A stretch of DNA of 64,000 nt, taken from assembly GCF_024256385.1 (NCBI RefSeq), contig NZ_JAMLFW010000003.1, forward strand, positions 124,001 through 188,000, given 5' to 3'. The stretch comes from Anatilimnocola floriformis. Its GTDB lineage: Bacteria > Planctomycetota > Planctomycetia > Pirellulales > Pirellulaceae. The notes beneath the pieces were generated by a model. That model saw only the letters and a list, made by a program, of their open reading frames with translations, ran no database searches and was not told the DNA's origin. A program made the translations under genes and the position numbers. How positions within the stretch are numbered: position 1 is the stretch's first letter; each line of letters begins with the position of its first letter. Positions 57,088 to 64,000 of this stretch are shown piece after piece.

Positions 57088-59529
57088 TTACTTCTTTTCT
57101 GCTTTTTCCGCTTCTTCTTTTTCGAGTCGCAATTGCTCGAGCCGAGAGAGGCGTTTCTTTTCCGGCGGCTTGGTGGCCATCGGCATCGGTTGCGCCATCG
57201 GCGAAGGAGTGGCGGGCTTTGGCGCGTCGACCTTTGGTGGCAGCGGCGCGTCGATGCGGAGTTCGCCAGGTCCCAGCGTGTGCGTGACGGTCTCGCCGTC
57301 CTGCTGAAACTTGGTGATAGTCATCAGCGTGGTGAACTTGCCGGGGCGAGCATCCTTGGCGACCGTCACTTTGAACTCGACGTCTTCGGCGTCCTTGGTG
57401 AACTTCACCGGCATCGAAGTAGCGCCGTTCGGCAGACCGACCAGTTCGCAAGTTGCTTCGCCAGGGAAATCGGCCAGCTTTTCGATCTTCACGACGTAGT
57501 CGGCATCCTTTCCTTGCTCGCACACGCCCTTGTCGAGCGTGAGGCGGAAGAACTGCTCGGCGACATTCAGATCGATGAAGCCGGTCGCCGTCTCGACCTT
57601 GCCGCCGGCGTGCGGGCCCGTGCCGAGGACGATGATCTTCGAGACGCCGAGGGCGGCATTGCCGTTGGCGGTGAGGGGAATCAGCGTTTCGTTTTGATTT
57701 TCTGGAATGACCGCGCTGACCGACGAACCCACGCCGTTCGGGTTGTAGAGCAACTTGACGCTGATCGCCGCGGTGTAACCCATGGCCCGGGTGGCGACCA
57801 CTTTCAGGTCCATGCTGCCGTTGCGGACGAGCGGCACTTTCGGCTGAATGACTTCGAGCTTGAAAGGCGCGTCGTCAGCCAGCGAGACAGCCATCCGATC
57901 GGCGTCGTGGCCCCACACGTCATTGTTCTGATTGCCGCGAATCAACATCGTCCGCTGAAAGAAGCTGCCAGGAACCGCTTGCATCGGATCGGTCGGCTTG
58001 CCGCTCATGTTCGTCAGCGCGCCGCTCGGATTTGCGTCGGCGGCCACCGTGAAGAGGACCGGCACTTCGGTTTTCCCGCCCGAGAACGGCAGGGCTTCCA
58101 TCGTCATACCCGGTGGCAGGTTGGCAGCTTCGAGAATCACATCGCCGCCGAAGTTCACTCGCTGGGTATTCACCATCAGGGCCATGCGGTTGCCGCGGTG
58201 AACAGTCAGCGTCGTCGGAATGTATTGCACTTTTTCCGGCAGGCCGATGACGATCGATGGTTTGACTTCGCTGATCTCGACGCGATAGACATAGGTCGGG
58301 CCGCCGCTATTCAAGTGATCGCGGACCGAAACCAGATACGTGCCATCGGCGGGGCAATTGAAACGGGCGTAGCTATCGGGGCCGCCACTGTCGTCGTTGT
58401 TCGTGATCTGATTTCCCTTCTCGTTGTAAATCACAAGGACGGAATCGAGCGGCGAACGGAGTGGCTTGCGAGCGTAGACGCGCACGTCAAACTGCTGCCC
58501 CTTCTTCGCCGTGAACTTATGAAAGTCGATGTCGCCTGCGGTTTCGATGATGCCGTTGAGGGCGATTGGCGCTTCGCCACCCGGCGAAGCCGAGGCGACG
58601 TCGTTATTTGGTTCGACTTCGAGGGCGTTGTTGAGATCGACCACGCGCACCGGATTGGGCGACGGCGAAATGCCGTTCGGGTCTTGAGCGTAAACGCCCG
58701 GCTTGTCGTCGGTGCTCGTGGGCATCGTCACGCTAGTGGTGAACTCACCGGCAGCATCGCCGAGCCAACGGGCTTGGAGGGTTTCGCCCGGCTTTCCGCC
58801 GGCAGGATAAACCGCCAACGGCCGCGGGAACGAACCGATGTGCAAGCGATACGCAGCGCCGCCGCCAGCGAACGAGCTTTCGCGCACCTGCACGATGTAC
58901 TTGCCATCTTCGGGCGCGACGATCGAGCAGATCGAGTCTTGATAAAGGAGCGAAGCATCGTCGCTGCGAGCAAGTTCGAACCGGTCCGAATTCAAGATCG
59001 CCACGTAGGGGTCGAACATCACGTTGCCAAGGCGCAGACCTTCGACTTCCGCATTCAGGCGTTGGCCCTTCTTGAGTTCAACCACATAGTGGTCGAGATC
59101 TTCGTTCGCGCAAGTGCCGCTGATCGTCACGTTCATGGCCACTTGTTGCGGCTCGGTGAACAAGTTGTTCGGCTCGACTTCCTTCACTTCCGGCAGCGGG
59201 CCGACCGTGAACGTCCGCAGATTGCTGATGCCGGAAGCCGCGGCCAGGCGGACCGCATGAATGCCGAGCCGGCAATCGGCAGCGACGGCGACCTTGGCCT
59301 TCACACCGTTGTCGGCGGCGGTCAGTTCCTTCACCTCGAAACCGGGTGAATAGAACAGCAACTGCTTGGCATCGGCGAGGCGTTGGCCGGGGAAAGTCAT
59401 TTCCACTTCCGTGCCGCGTTGCACACCGATGGGCGAGATCTGGCCGAGGTTCGGTTCCACGGCGAAAGCGACTGTGGAGACCAAGCAGCAGAACAGGAAT
59501 GCACGCAGCCCAAAACGGAAGAAGTTCAT
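57088..59529 (-). CDS. Exported PPC-domain (pre-peptidase C-terminal-like) protein
   Basis: 813 residues with a signal peptide (FRFGLRAFLFCCLVSTVAFA). An N-terminal IPT/TIG-like region precedes two PPC-type domains, each opening with EVEPNN: EVEPNNLFTEPQQVAMNVTI with DLDHYVVELKKGQRLNAEVE, and EVEPNNDVASASPG with DIDFHKFTAKKGQQFDVRVY. Further beta-rich domains follow, ending in a Lys/Glu-rich tail (KKRLSRLEQLRLEKEEAEKA). PPC proteins bind at surfaces and are common beside DUF1501 genes. It has no enzyme motif. Second in the leftward cluster, after a terminator-like hairpin. Confidence 0.82.
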   Translation of the reverse strand: MNFFRFGLRAFLFCCLVSTVAFAVEPNLGQISPIGVQRGTEVEMTFPGQRLADAKQLLFYSPGFEVKELTAADNGVKAKVAVAADCRLGIHAVRLAAASGISNLRTFTVGPLPEVKEVEPNNLFTEPQQVAMNVTISGTCANEDLDHYVVELKKGQRLNAEVEGLRLGNVMFDPYVAILNSDRFELARSDDASLLYQDSICSIVAPEDGKYIVQVRESSFAGGGAAYRLHIGSFPRPLAVYPAGGKPGETLQARWLGDAAGEFTTSVTMPTSTDDKPGVYAQDPNGISPSPNPVRVVDLNNALEVEPNNDVASASPGGEAPIALNGIIETAGDIDFHKFTAKKGQQFDVRVYARKPLRSPLDSVLVIYNEKGNQITNNDDSGGPDSYARFNCPADGTYLVSVRDHLNSGGPTYVYRVEISEVKPSIVIGLPEKVQYIPTTLTVHRGNRMALMVNTQRVNFGGDVILEAANLPPGMTMEALPFSGGKTEVPVLFTVAADANPSGALTNMSGKPTDPMQAVPGSFFQRTMLIRGNQNNDVWGHDADRMAVSLADDAPFKLEVIQPKVPLVRNGSMDLKVVATRAMGYTAAISVKLLYNPNGVGSSVSAVIPENQNETLIPLTANGNAALGVSKIIVLGTGPHAGGKVETATGFIDLNVAEQFFRLTLDKGVCEQGKDADYVVKIEKLADFPGEATCELVGLPNGATSMPVKFTKDAEDVEFKVTVAKDARPGKFTTLMTITKFQQDGETVTHTLGPGELRIDAPLPPKVDAPKPATPSPMAQPMPMATKPPEKKRLSRLEQLRLEKEEAEKAEKK

Positions 59530-59652
59530 ACCGGTTCTCGCTTGCGGAGGGAAAGCTAGCTTGGGAGACCGAAGCAGTGGTCAGGCGGGGGTCGCAGGAA
59601 GGATTTGCCTGACGACAAAGACCAAGGCAGGACTGAAGGGACAAAACAAACG

Positions 59653-59686
59653 CGGGGCAGCAAAACCTAACGATTTTGCCGCCCCG
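59653..59686 (-). terminator. Rho-independent terminator-like hairpin after the DUF1501 gene
   Basis: CGGGGC(A)GCAAAA pairs with TTTTGC(C)GCCCCG around a short loop. On the minus strand the stem is followed by GTTTGTTTTGT. It may partly separate the DUF1501 gene from the downstream PPC gene. Confidence 0.65.
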
Positions 59687-59704
59687 ATCGTTGTAATCGA
59701 AAAA

Positions 59705-61009
59705 CTAAGCGAGCAAGCCCTTAATCACCTTGCCGCCGTCGACAATTTCAATCGGGCGATCGCCGGGGCTCATCAGTTCTTTGTCAGCAACAATGCCGAG
59801 CTGATGATAAATGGTCGTGGCCAGATCTTCCGGACCGACGGCGTCGCTTTCGGGTTCCGATGCCGTGGCGTTGCTCGTGCCATAGATCGTGCCGCCCTTG
59901 ATGCCGCCGCCAGCGAGCATCACGCTGAACACCTTCGGCCAGTGATCGCGGCCGGCGTCCTTGTTGATCTTCGGCGTGCGGCCGAATTCGCTGCTGACCA
60001 TGATCAGCGTCGTGGCCAGTTGGCCGCTGCGATCCAGATCCTTGATGAGGGCAGTCAAACCCTGATCGAGAGCCGGCAGCGAGCTCTTCATTCCCTTGGT
60101 GATGCCGGCGTGCATGTCCCAGCCACCGTAGGTCAGCGTCACAAAGCGGGCACCAGCGCCCACCAAGCGACGAGCCATCAGCAAGCGTTGACCAGCCGTG
60201 TTGCGACCGTATTCATCACGGAGCTTGGCGTCTTCGGCATCGATATTGAACGCGTCGCGAGCTTGCTTGCTGCTGATCAAGCTGTAAGCGCGTTCATAGA
60301 ACGTGTTCATCGCGCCGACGTTGTCGCTCTTGTCGTACTTCGAGAAGTGATCGTTCACGGCTTCGAGCGCGGTGCGACGACGAGTGAACCGCTCTTCGGT
60401 CACACCATTCGGCATGTTCAGGTCTTGCACCTTGAAGCCGCCGTTGGCTGGATCGGCGCCGAGGCTGAACGGAGCATACGACGAGCTGAGGTAGCCATTG
60501 CTGGCAAACTCGTTCGGCACGCTGGGAATGCAGACATAAGGAGGCAGGTTGTTGCGCGGGCCATATTCATGGCTGACGACGCTGCCCATGCTCGGATAGT
60601 TCAGTGCCGGGCTGGGGCGATAGCCGGTGAACATGTTGTGCGTGCCACGTTCGTGGGCCGCTTCGCCGTGGGTCATCGAGCGGATGACGGCGAACTTGTC
60701 GGCGATGGTGGCCAGCTGCGGCAGGGTTTCGCAGAACTGTTCGCCGGTGTTCGTCTTGATCGGGTTCAGTTCACCGCGATATTCGAGCGGCGAGTAAGGC
60801 TTGGGGTCGAAAGATTCCTGATGGGCCATGCCGCCCGGCAGGTAGATATGAATGACGCTCTGGGCCTTGGCTTGGAGAAAGTCGTAGTGCTTTTGATCGG
60901 CCTGAGCAGATTTCATCCGGAAGAAATCGGTCAGGGTCAGGCCCAAACCGCCGATCGCGCCGACGGTCAACATCGCGCGGCGGCTCATTCGATTGCCTTC
61001 ACACTTCAT
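59705..61009 (-). CDS. DUF1501 exported protein with Tat-like leader
   Basis: 434 residues, GGAGAACC before the ATG at 61009. The N-terminus reads MSRRAMLTVGAIGGLGLTLT, an RR-containing leader suited to the Tat system. The DUF1501 (alkaline phosphatase/sulfatase-like) fold is visible: VIHIYLPGGMAHQESFDPKP, AVIRSMTHGEAAHERGTHNM, VTLTYGGWDMHAGI and MVSSEFGRTPKINKDAGRDH, with the Asp/His set of a metal site. Function in planctomycetes is unknown, though it nearly always travels with DUF1549/DUF1553 genes. It leads the leftward cluster ending at 51923. Confidence 0.93.
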   Translation of the reverse strand: MKCEGNRMSRRAMLTVGAIGGLGLTLTDFFRMKSAQADQKHYDFLQAKAQSVIHIYLPGGMAHQESFDPKPYSPLEYRGELNPIKTNTGEQFCETLPQLATIADKFAVIRSMTHGEAAHERGTHNMFTGYRPSPALNYPSMGSVVSHEYGPRNNLPPYVCIPSVPNEFASNGYLSSSYAPFSLGADPANGGFKVQDLNMPNGVTEERFTRRRTALEAVNDHFSKYDKSDNVGAMNTFYERAYSLISSKQARDAFNIDAEDAKLRDEYGRNTAGQRLLMARRLVGAGARFVTLTYGGWDMHAGITKGMKSSLPALDQGLTALIKDLDRSGQLATTLIMVSSEFGRTPKINKDAGRDHWPKVFSVMLAGGGIKGGTIYGTSNATASEPESDAVGPEDLATTIYHQLGIVADKELMSPGDRPIEIVDGGKVIKGLLA

Positions 61010-61332
61010 AACGGTTCTCCAAGGAAGGAATTGCTAGCGGAGGTAAGGTGGGAGCAAAAACAGCGGAGCAAAATTGCGGCCAAGCAAACATCAAGCGGGT
61101 GCTAGTTGATTATGGCCAGCGGCCCGGGATCGTTTCAGGTGGAGGGAAAAATCAGGCAGGTTGCTCGTGCCCAGGTGGCAAGAGCTAACGGTTGGGCGGG
61201 GGATGCAGTCGCGGGAGCTAACCCATCGACCTTATCCAATGGGTGAAAATACCCGCCGGCGAAAGCGTTGTCAAACTTGTTTTGGCCAGATTGTTCAGGC
61301 TGCTCGCCGACTCGGCAGCCGAGGTAATGCGG
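61010..61332. other. Intergenic region upstream of the DUF1501 cluster
   Basis: No gene, tRNA or strong hairpin is visible. It must hold the promoter of the leftward DUF1501 cluster and the 3' flank of the small lipoprotein gene. Confidence 0.4.
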
Positions 61333-61731
61333 TCATTGCTTCTTCAGATCCATGTCGTATGTGTTTTTGCCCGCTTTGACCGTGTAGGTAAAACCTGACG
61401 AATCGGCCCGTTCGTACCGAACAGGAAAGATCCGCGGCCCTTCTCCCTTGCTGCTGTCGGCAGGCCCAGGCTGATTGACGGCGATCTTGCAGTCACCCAG
61501 CGTGGCCCCATCGTCCTTGGCATTGGTTGACAAGCGATACTTGCCAGCCGCGTCGGTGGTACCTGTCGCGCGGGTGTTCTTTTGCGTGTTTTCGAACATC
61601 ACATTGACGTTCGGCAGCGGTTGCCCCTCGAGTGTGACGGTACCAGTCACATCACCCAAGCCCGAGCCGCAGCCCGTGACTGCGAACGCACACAACAGCA
61701 ACGCCAATCCAAGAACCCTGCGAACAAACAT
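61333..61731 (-). CDS. Small lipoprotein with carboxypeptidase-regulatory-like domain
   Basis: About 132 residues from ATG 61731, which has GGAGG six bases upstream. A lipobox (LCAFAVTGCGSG) fits signal peptidase II cleavage at Cys. The mature part is a transthyretin-like beta sandwich: GTVTLEGQPLPNVNVMFENT, TGTTDAAGKYRLSTN, then GDCKIAVNQPGP. Proteins of this size and fold sit next to DUF1559 genes throughout planctomycetes, as here. Probably at the outer face of a membrane; role unknown. Confidence 0.85.
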   Translation of the reverse strand: MFVRRVLGLALLLCAFAVTGCGSGLGDVTGTVTLEGQPLPNVNVMFENTQKNTRATGTTDAAGKYRLSTNAKDDGATLGDCKIAVNQPGPADSSKGEGPRIFPVRYERADSSGFTYTVKAGKNTYDMDLKKQ

Positions 61732-61854
61732 CCAACCTCCACAGCCAAAGAGAGCAGCCACGCTCGCCAGAGCGCGGGGGACTCGAGATAGCGGATTCTA
61801 TGGCCCACCGTCTGGCGACGGCGGCTACTGCTAAGCCAAGCATTGACGAAGCGA

Positions 61855-62805
61855 TTAATAGTCTTCGGTAATGACTTCGCCGTCACGTCGATCGCCCAAT
61901 TGCCGCAGCGTGGTCAGGCTGATCGTTTGCCGAATGTTTCGCACCGCGCCATCACCCATTAAGAACAGCACCGTCGCCGGATGCCAAGAGCCAAACATCT
62001 TGTGGCGTTCGCTGGAAAAATTGTCCTGCGAGCCGCGCGACAGCCCGGCTGGATGAGCCATGTTTCGCACGGTGTGGCATTCATACCAGGCCACCTGCTG
62101 AGTGAGGTAGATGCTGCCGTCGGCGCTCCCGCCCGCGTCACCGCCTTTATACATATCTAGCTTATAGACATGCTTTTCGCCGATGCAGGCCGTGTTGCTC
62201 AATCCGTCGGTCACATCTCGCATGGCAAGCCGCGGCTGATAGTTCATGCCATTGGTCTTGCTCGCCGCTCCAATGATCATGCCATACAGCTTGTCTTCTG
62301 CCGATTGATGCTGCCACTGAAAGTCGGATATGCCAATGCTGCAGATCGCATAATCGCCGGTCGCTCCCACCTGCGGATTCGCGTCCGACATCTTTCCGCC
62401 ACTACGGCCGCGCGTCGGACATTGAAAAGTCTTCAGGCTGGCTCCCGGCAGAGCGCCTGCCGTTGGATTGGTACTCAAATTATAAGACGTAGTGTTATCA
62501 AACTTTTCTCCGAGCGCCGTTTGCTCGATGAAGGGAAGGATGATGCAGAAGAACGTTCCCGAGCTGTAGCTGGTGCCCGCTTCGCCTCCCAAATGCGACG
62601 GCGGAAATTTGAGCGTCGTATCGTGAAAATTATGAATGCCCAAGCCGAGCTGCTTGAGATTGTTGCTGCACTGGATGCGCCGTGCCGCTTCGCGAGCCGA
62701 CTGCACCGCCGGCAACAAGAGCGCCACCAGCACGCCAATGATGGCGATCACCACGAGCAATTCCACCAGCGTAAAGCCGACACGCAAACGAGATGAGCGA
62801 GGCAT
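61855..62805 (-). CDS. DUF1559 pseudopilin-like protein
   Basis: About 316 residues from ATG 62805. The N-terminus [20 protein letters not shown] is a type IV prepilin-like leader, and [20 protein letters not shown] is the standard following block of DUF1559 proteins. [20 protein letters not shown] and [20 protein letters not shown] belong to the C-terminal domain. These proteins occur in dozens per planctomycete genome. Structure implies assembly or surface display like minor pilins; role unknown. The lipoprotein gene follows 123 bp downstream. Confidence 0.95.
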   Translation of the reverse strand: MPRSSRLRVGFTLVELLVVIAIIGVLVALLLPAVQSAREAARRIQCSNNLKQLGLGIHNFHDTTLKFPPSHLGGEAGTSYSSGTFFCIILPFIEQTALGEKFDNTTSYNLSTNPTAGALPGASLKTFQCPTRGRSGGKMSDANPQVGATGDYAICSIGISDFQWQHQSAEDKLYGMIIGAASKTNGMNYQPRLAMRDVTDGLSNTACIGEKHVYKLDMYKGGDAGGSADGSIYLTQQVAWYECHTVRNMAHPAGLSRGSQDNFSSERHKMFGSWHPATVLFLMGDGAVRNIRQTISLTTLRQLGDRRDGEVITEDY

Positions 62806-62938
62806 GGGAGATTGCAACAAGAGTGAGAGGGGCTCCAGAATCCACCGGGGGCGATTCTAGTCGAAAATTCTCCAAACTTGCAAATTTTCTTCGCAGCCGT
62901 GGTAGTTAGCTTGCGAAGTGAGTCACGCCGCAACCCGC

Positions 62939-63421
62939 CTACGGGCCAGAGACCTGTATTCGCGCCATTTGTAGCCGTTGCCATTTGGCGCCCGGCACGT
63001 CGCCCGGACGAAACCAAACCGAATAGGTTCGATCGGGCCAAGGGTGTTTTCGAAACGCCCACCAGTTGCCGTCGCGCAGCTCGTGGTAATACAGATAATT
63101 CTCATCGGGCTTCGGTAGGTCGGTGTGTTCCTGCAGCGTGACGATCCGCCGCTTCCCCTGCCACACATAATCGGCGACGGCCAGGCCGCCAAAGATATAG
63201 TGCTTCGCGCTCGGCCCCGTCAGGCTCCAGCCTAGATGCTCGAGTTGGCCGACGACAACTGGATCGGCAGGTTGATTTTGGACTACGGCCGGCACAGTGG
63301 CAGACGGCGCAGCGGCAGACGGAGCAGGAGCGGGCGTTCCGAACGGGCGGATTCCTGGTTGAGCCAATACGGCAGAAAAGGGGATTGCCACAAATAAGAG
63401 GACAGCCAACAAACGAATCAT
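62939..63421 (-). CDS. Small exported protein of unknown function
   Basis: 160 residues with signal peptide MIRLLAVLLFVAIPFSAVLA and GGAGAACACCT before the ATG. A Pro/Ala-rich linker leads to a compact domain with several aromatic residues (RDGNWWAFRKHPWPDRTYSV, LEHLGWSLTGPSAKHYIF). No family recognised. It is separated from the next gene by a pair of inverted GAGTCACTCC repeats. Confidence 0.7.
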   Translation of the reverse strand: MIRLLAVLLFVAIPFSAVLAQPGIRPFGTPAPAPSAAAPSATVPAVVQNQPADPVVVGQLEHLGWSLTGPSAKHYIFGGLAVADYVWQGKRRIVTLQEHTDLPKPDENYLYYHELRDGNWWAFRKHPWPDRTYSVWFRPGDVPGAKWQRLQMARIQVSGP

Positions 63422-63504
63422 AGGTGTTCTCCGCCGAGGTCATTTCACTTTCATGCTAGTTGGCGGCCGAAGCTCAGGCCAGAAATTCGTCCTCCCACAT
63501 GAAA

Positions 63505-63597
63505 CGTAGGCGAGTCACTCCGTGACTCGCAACACTCTTTTGTCGAATCGACTTGACCTCGCCGAACTACAGTTTCGAGTCACGGAGTGACTCTACG
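63505..63597. repeat. Inverted pair of GAGTCACTCCGTGACTC palindromes
   Basis: CGTAGGCGAGTCACTCCGTG starts the first copy (63505-63529), and the second (63576-63597) is its reverse complement less three bases. Each contains a near-perfect palindrome GAGTCACNNNGTGACTC. They bracket 46 bp and lie in the divergent promoter region between 63421 and 63671. Confidence 0.7.
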
Positions 63598-63670
63598 AGG
63601 CGGGAATTTGACCGGTGGTCGGCTTGGCTACTATAGTGAGGTGTATCTTCTCCTCACCGCGGGTGCTCCG

Positions 63671-64000
63671 ATGTCCCAAGATTGGCGAGCTTTGTTTGGG
63701 ACCATCGATGTCTCTGCGAATGGCATTCGCGGGACGGGCCGAATCATTTCTTCGCCGCAACTCCCCGTGCAGCCAGCGACGCCGACCGCAACTCCGGTGG
63801 CTCCCGTGGCTCCGGCTAAAGTCGTAGCCCGCCCAGCGGCTGTCGTGCCACAACAACAAGTAGTTCCACAGCCGAAGGCCGCCGCAGTTGCGGTGCAACA
63901 AACGCCAGTTCAAAAGGCGCCGGCTCAACAGGCGTCTCCGCAGCAAGGAGCCACGCAGTATCCGGGCGTGTGGACGATGGCGCAGACCTTCACTGCCTCG
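63671..64000 (+). CDS. Pro/Gln/Ala-rich protein, 3' end outside window
   Basis: 110 codons are visible from ATG 63671 and the frame is open at the right edge. It starts MSQDWRALFGTIDVSANGIR, then a Pro/Ala/Val/Gln-rich linker containing repeated AP and QQ pairs. No signal peptide is visible. The TTGACC at 63608 with TACTAT at 63629 could be a weak promoter. Too little remains to assign a family. Confidence 0.55.
   Translation, partial: MSQDWRALFGTIDVSANGIRGTGRIISSPQLPVQPATPTATPVAPVAPAKVVARPAAVVPQQQVVPQPKAAAVAVQQTPVQKAPAQQASPQQGATQYPGVWTMAQTFTAS

Noticed and set aside
57133-59349. 738-aa rightward open frame
   Set aside because: Antisense of the PPC-domain gene, which has a signal peptide and EVEPNN repeats.

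Overview
The window looks like chromosome of a planctomycete, most likely of the Pirellulales type. The evidence is in the gene families: three large exported proteins with the paired DUF1549/DUF1553 architecture and CxxxxCH / CxxCHNHP cysteine motifs (1-2369, 36146-38389, 54547-56967), a DUF1501 protein with a twin-arginine-like leader (59705-61009), a cytochrome c/WD40 fusion (51923-54460), a DUF1559 pseudopilin-like protein (61855-62805), a YXWGXW-repeat protein (31087-33027), an HYExAFE protein (46996-47577) and small membrane proteins opening with MRFSLRTLLI-like helices. I see no rRNA, tRNA, CRISPR array or intact insertion sequence.

Layout. 1-10.6 kb: the truncated end of a DUF1549/DUF1553 gene, a membrane/LRR protein, an amino-acid permease, an exported methyltransferase-like protein, a DUF5684 membrane protein, a large exported helical-repeat protein and thiC. 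10.6-16.6 kb is the clearest accessory segment. It is visibly richer in A+T and holds an Mrr-like nuclease, an overlapping two-gene unit whose second product has an Rx6H (HEPN/Abi_C-like) motif, a helical protein of unknown function with an 88%-identical 3'-end fragment beside it, small orphan genes, and several families of short inverted repeats. 16.6-25.7 kb is a long leftward run: methyltransferase, membrane/spermidine-synthase fusion, signal peptidase I with a zinc-ribbon insertion, HisA-like TIM barrel, Spy-like exported protein, and a Na+-efflux-type ABC pair whose permease is fused to a CPBP protease.

25.7-36 kb: TSUP permease, MFS transporter, a ubiE-ubiX pair (late quinone biosynthesis), the YXWGXW protein, a LutA-like Fe-S protein, nadA and a VOC protein. 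36-47.6 kb: a DUF1549/DUF1553 gene behind a squalene-cyclase-like repeat protein (both leftward), then a rightward ABC export operon (755-aa membrane protein, ATPase, permease), an NHL-repeat protein and the HYExAFE protein. 47.6-64 kb: an exported alpha/beta hydrolase, a UbiD-family decarboxylase, and the leftward cluster DUF1501 / PPC-domain protein / DUF1549-DUF1553 / cytochrome-WD40, followed by a carboxypeptidase-regulatory-like lipoprotein, the DUF1559 protein and a small exported protein. A Pro/Gln-rich gene runs off the right edge.

UbiE, UbiX and the distant UbiD could serve the same quinone route. The 51.9-61.0 kb cluster repeats the typical planctomycete grouping of surface or periplasmic proteins, whose function is still unknown. 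The most unusual signals are a 49-bp intergenic element present twice (15971-16019 and 35793-35841, opposite orientation), the repeat-decorated accessory segment with its candidate two-gene defence unit, and degenerate short-period repeats folded into hairpins at gene ends.
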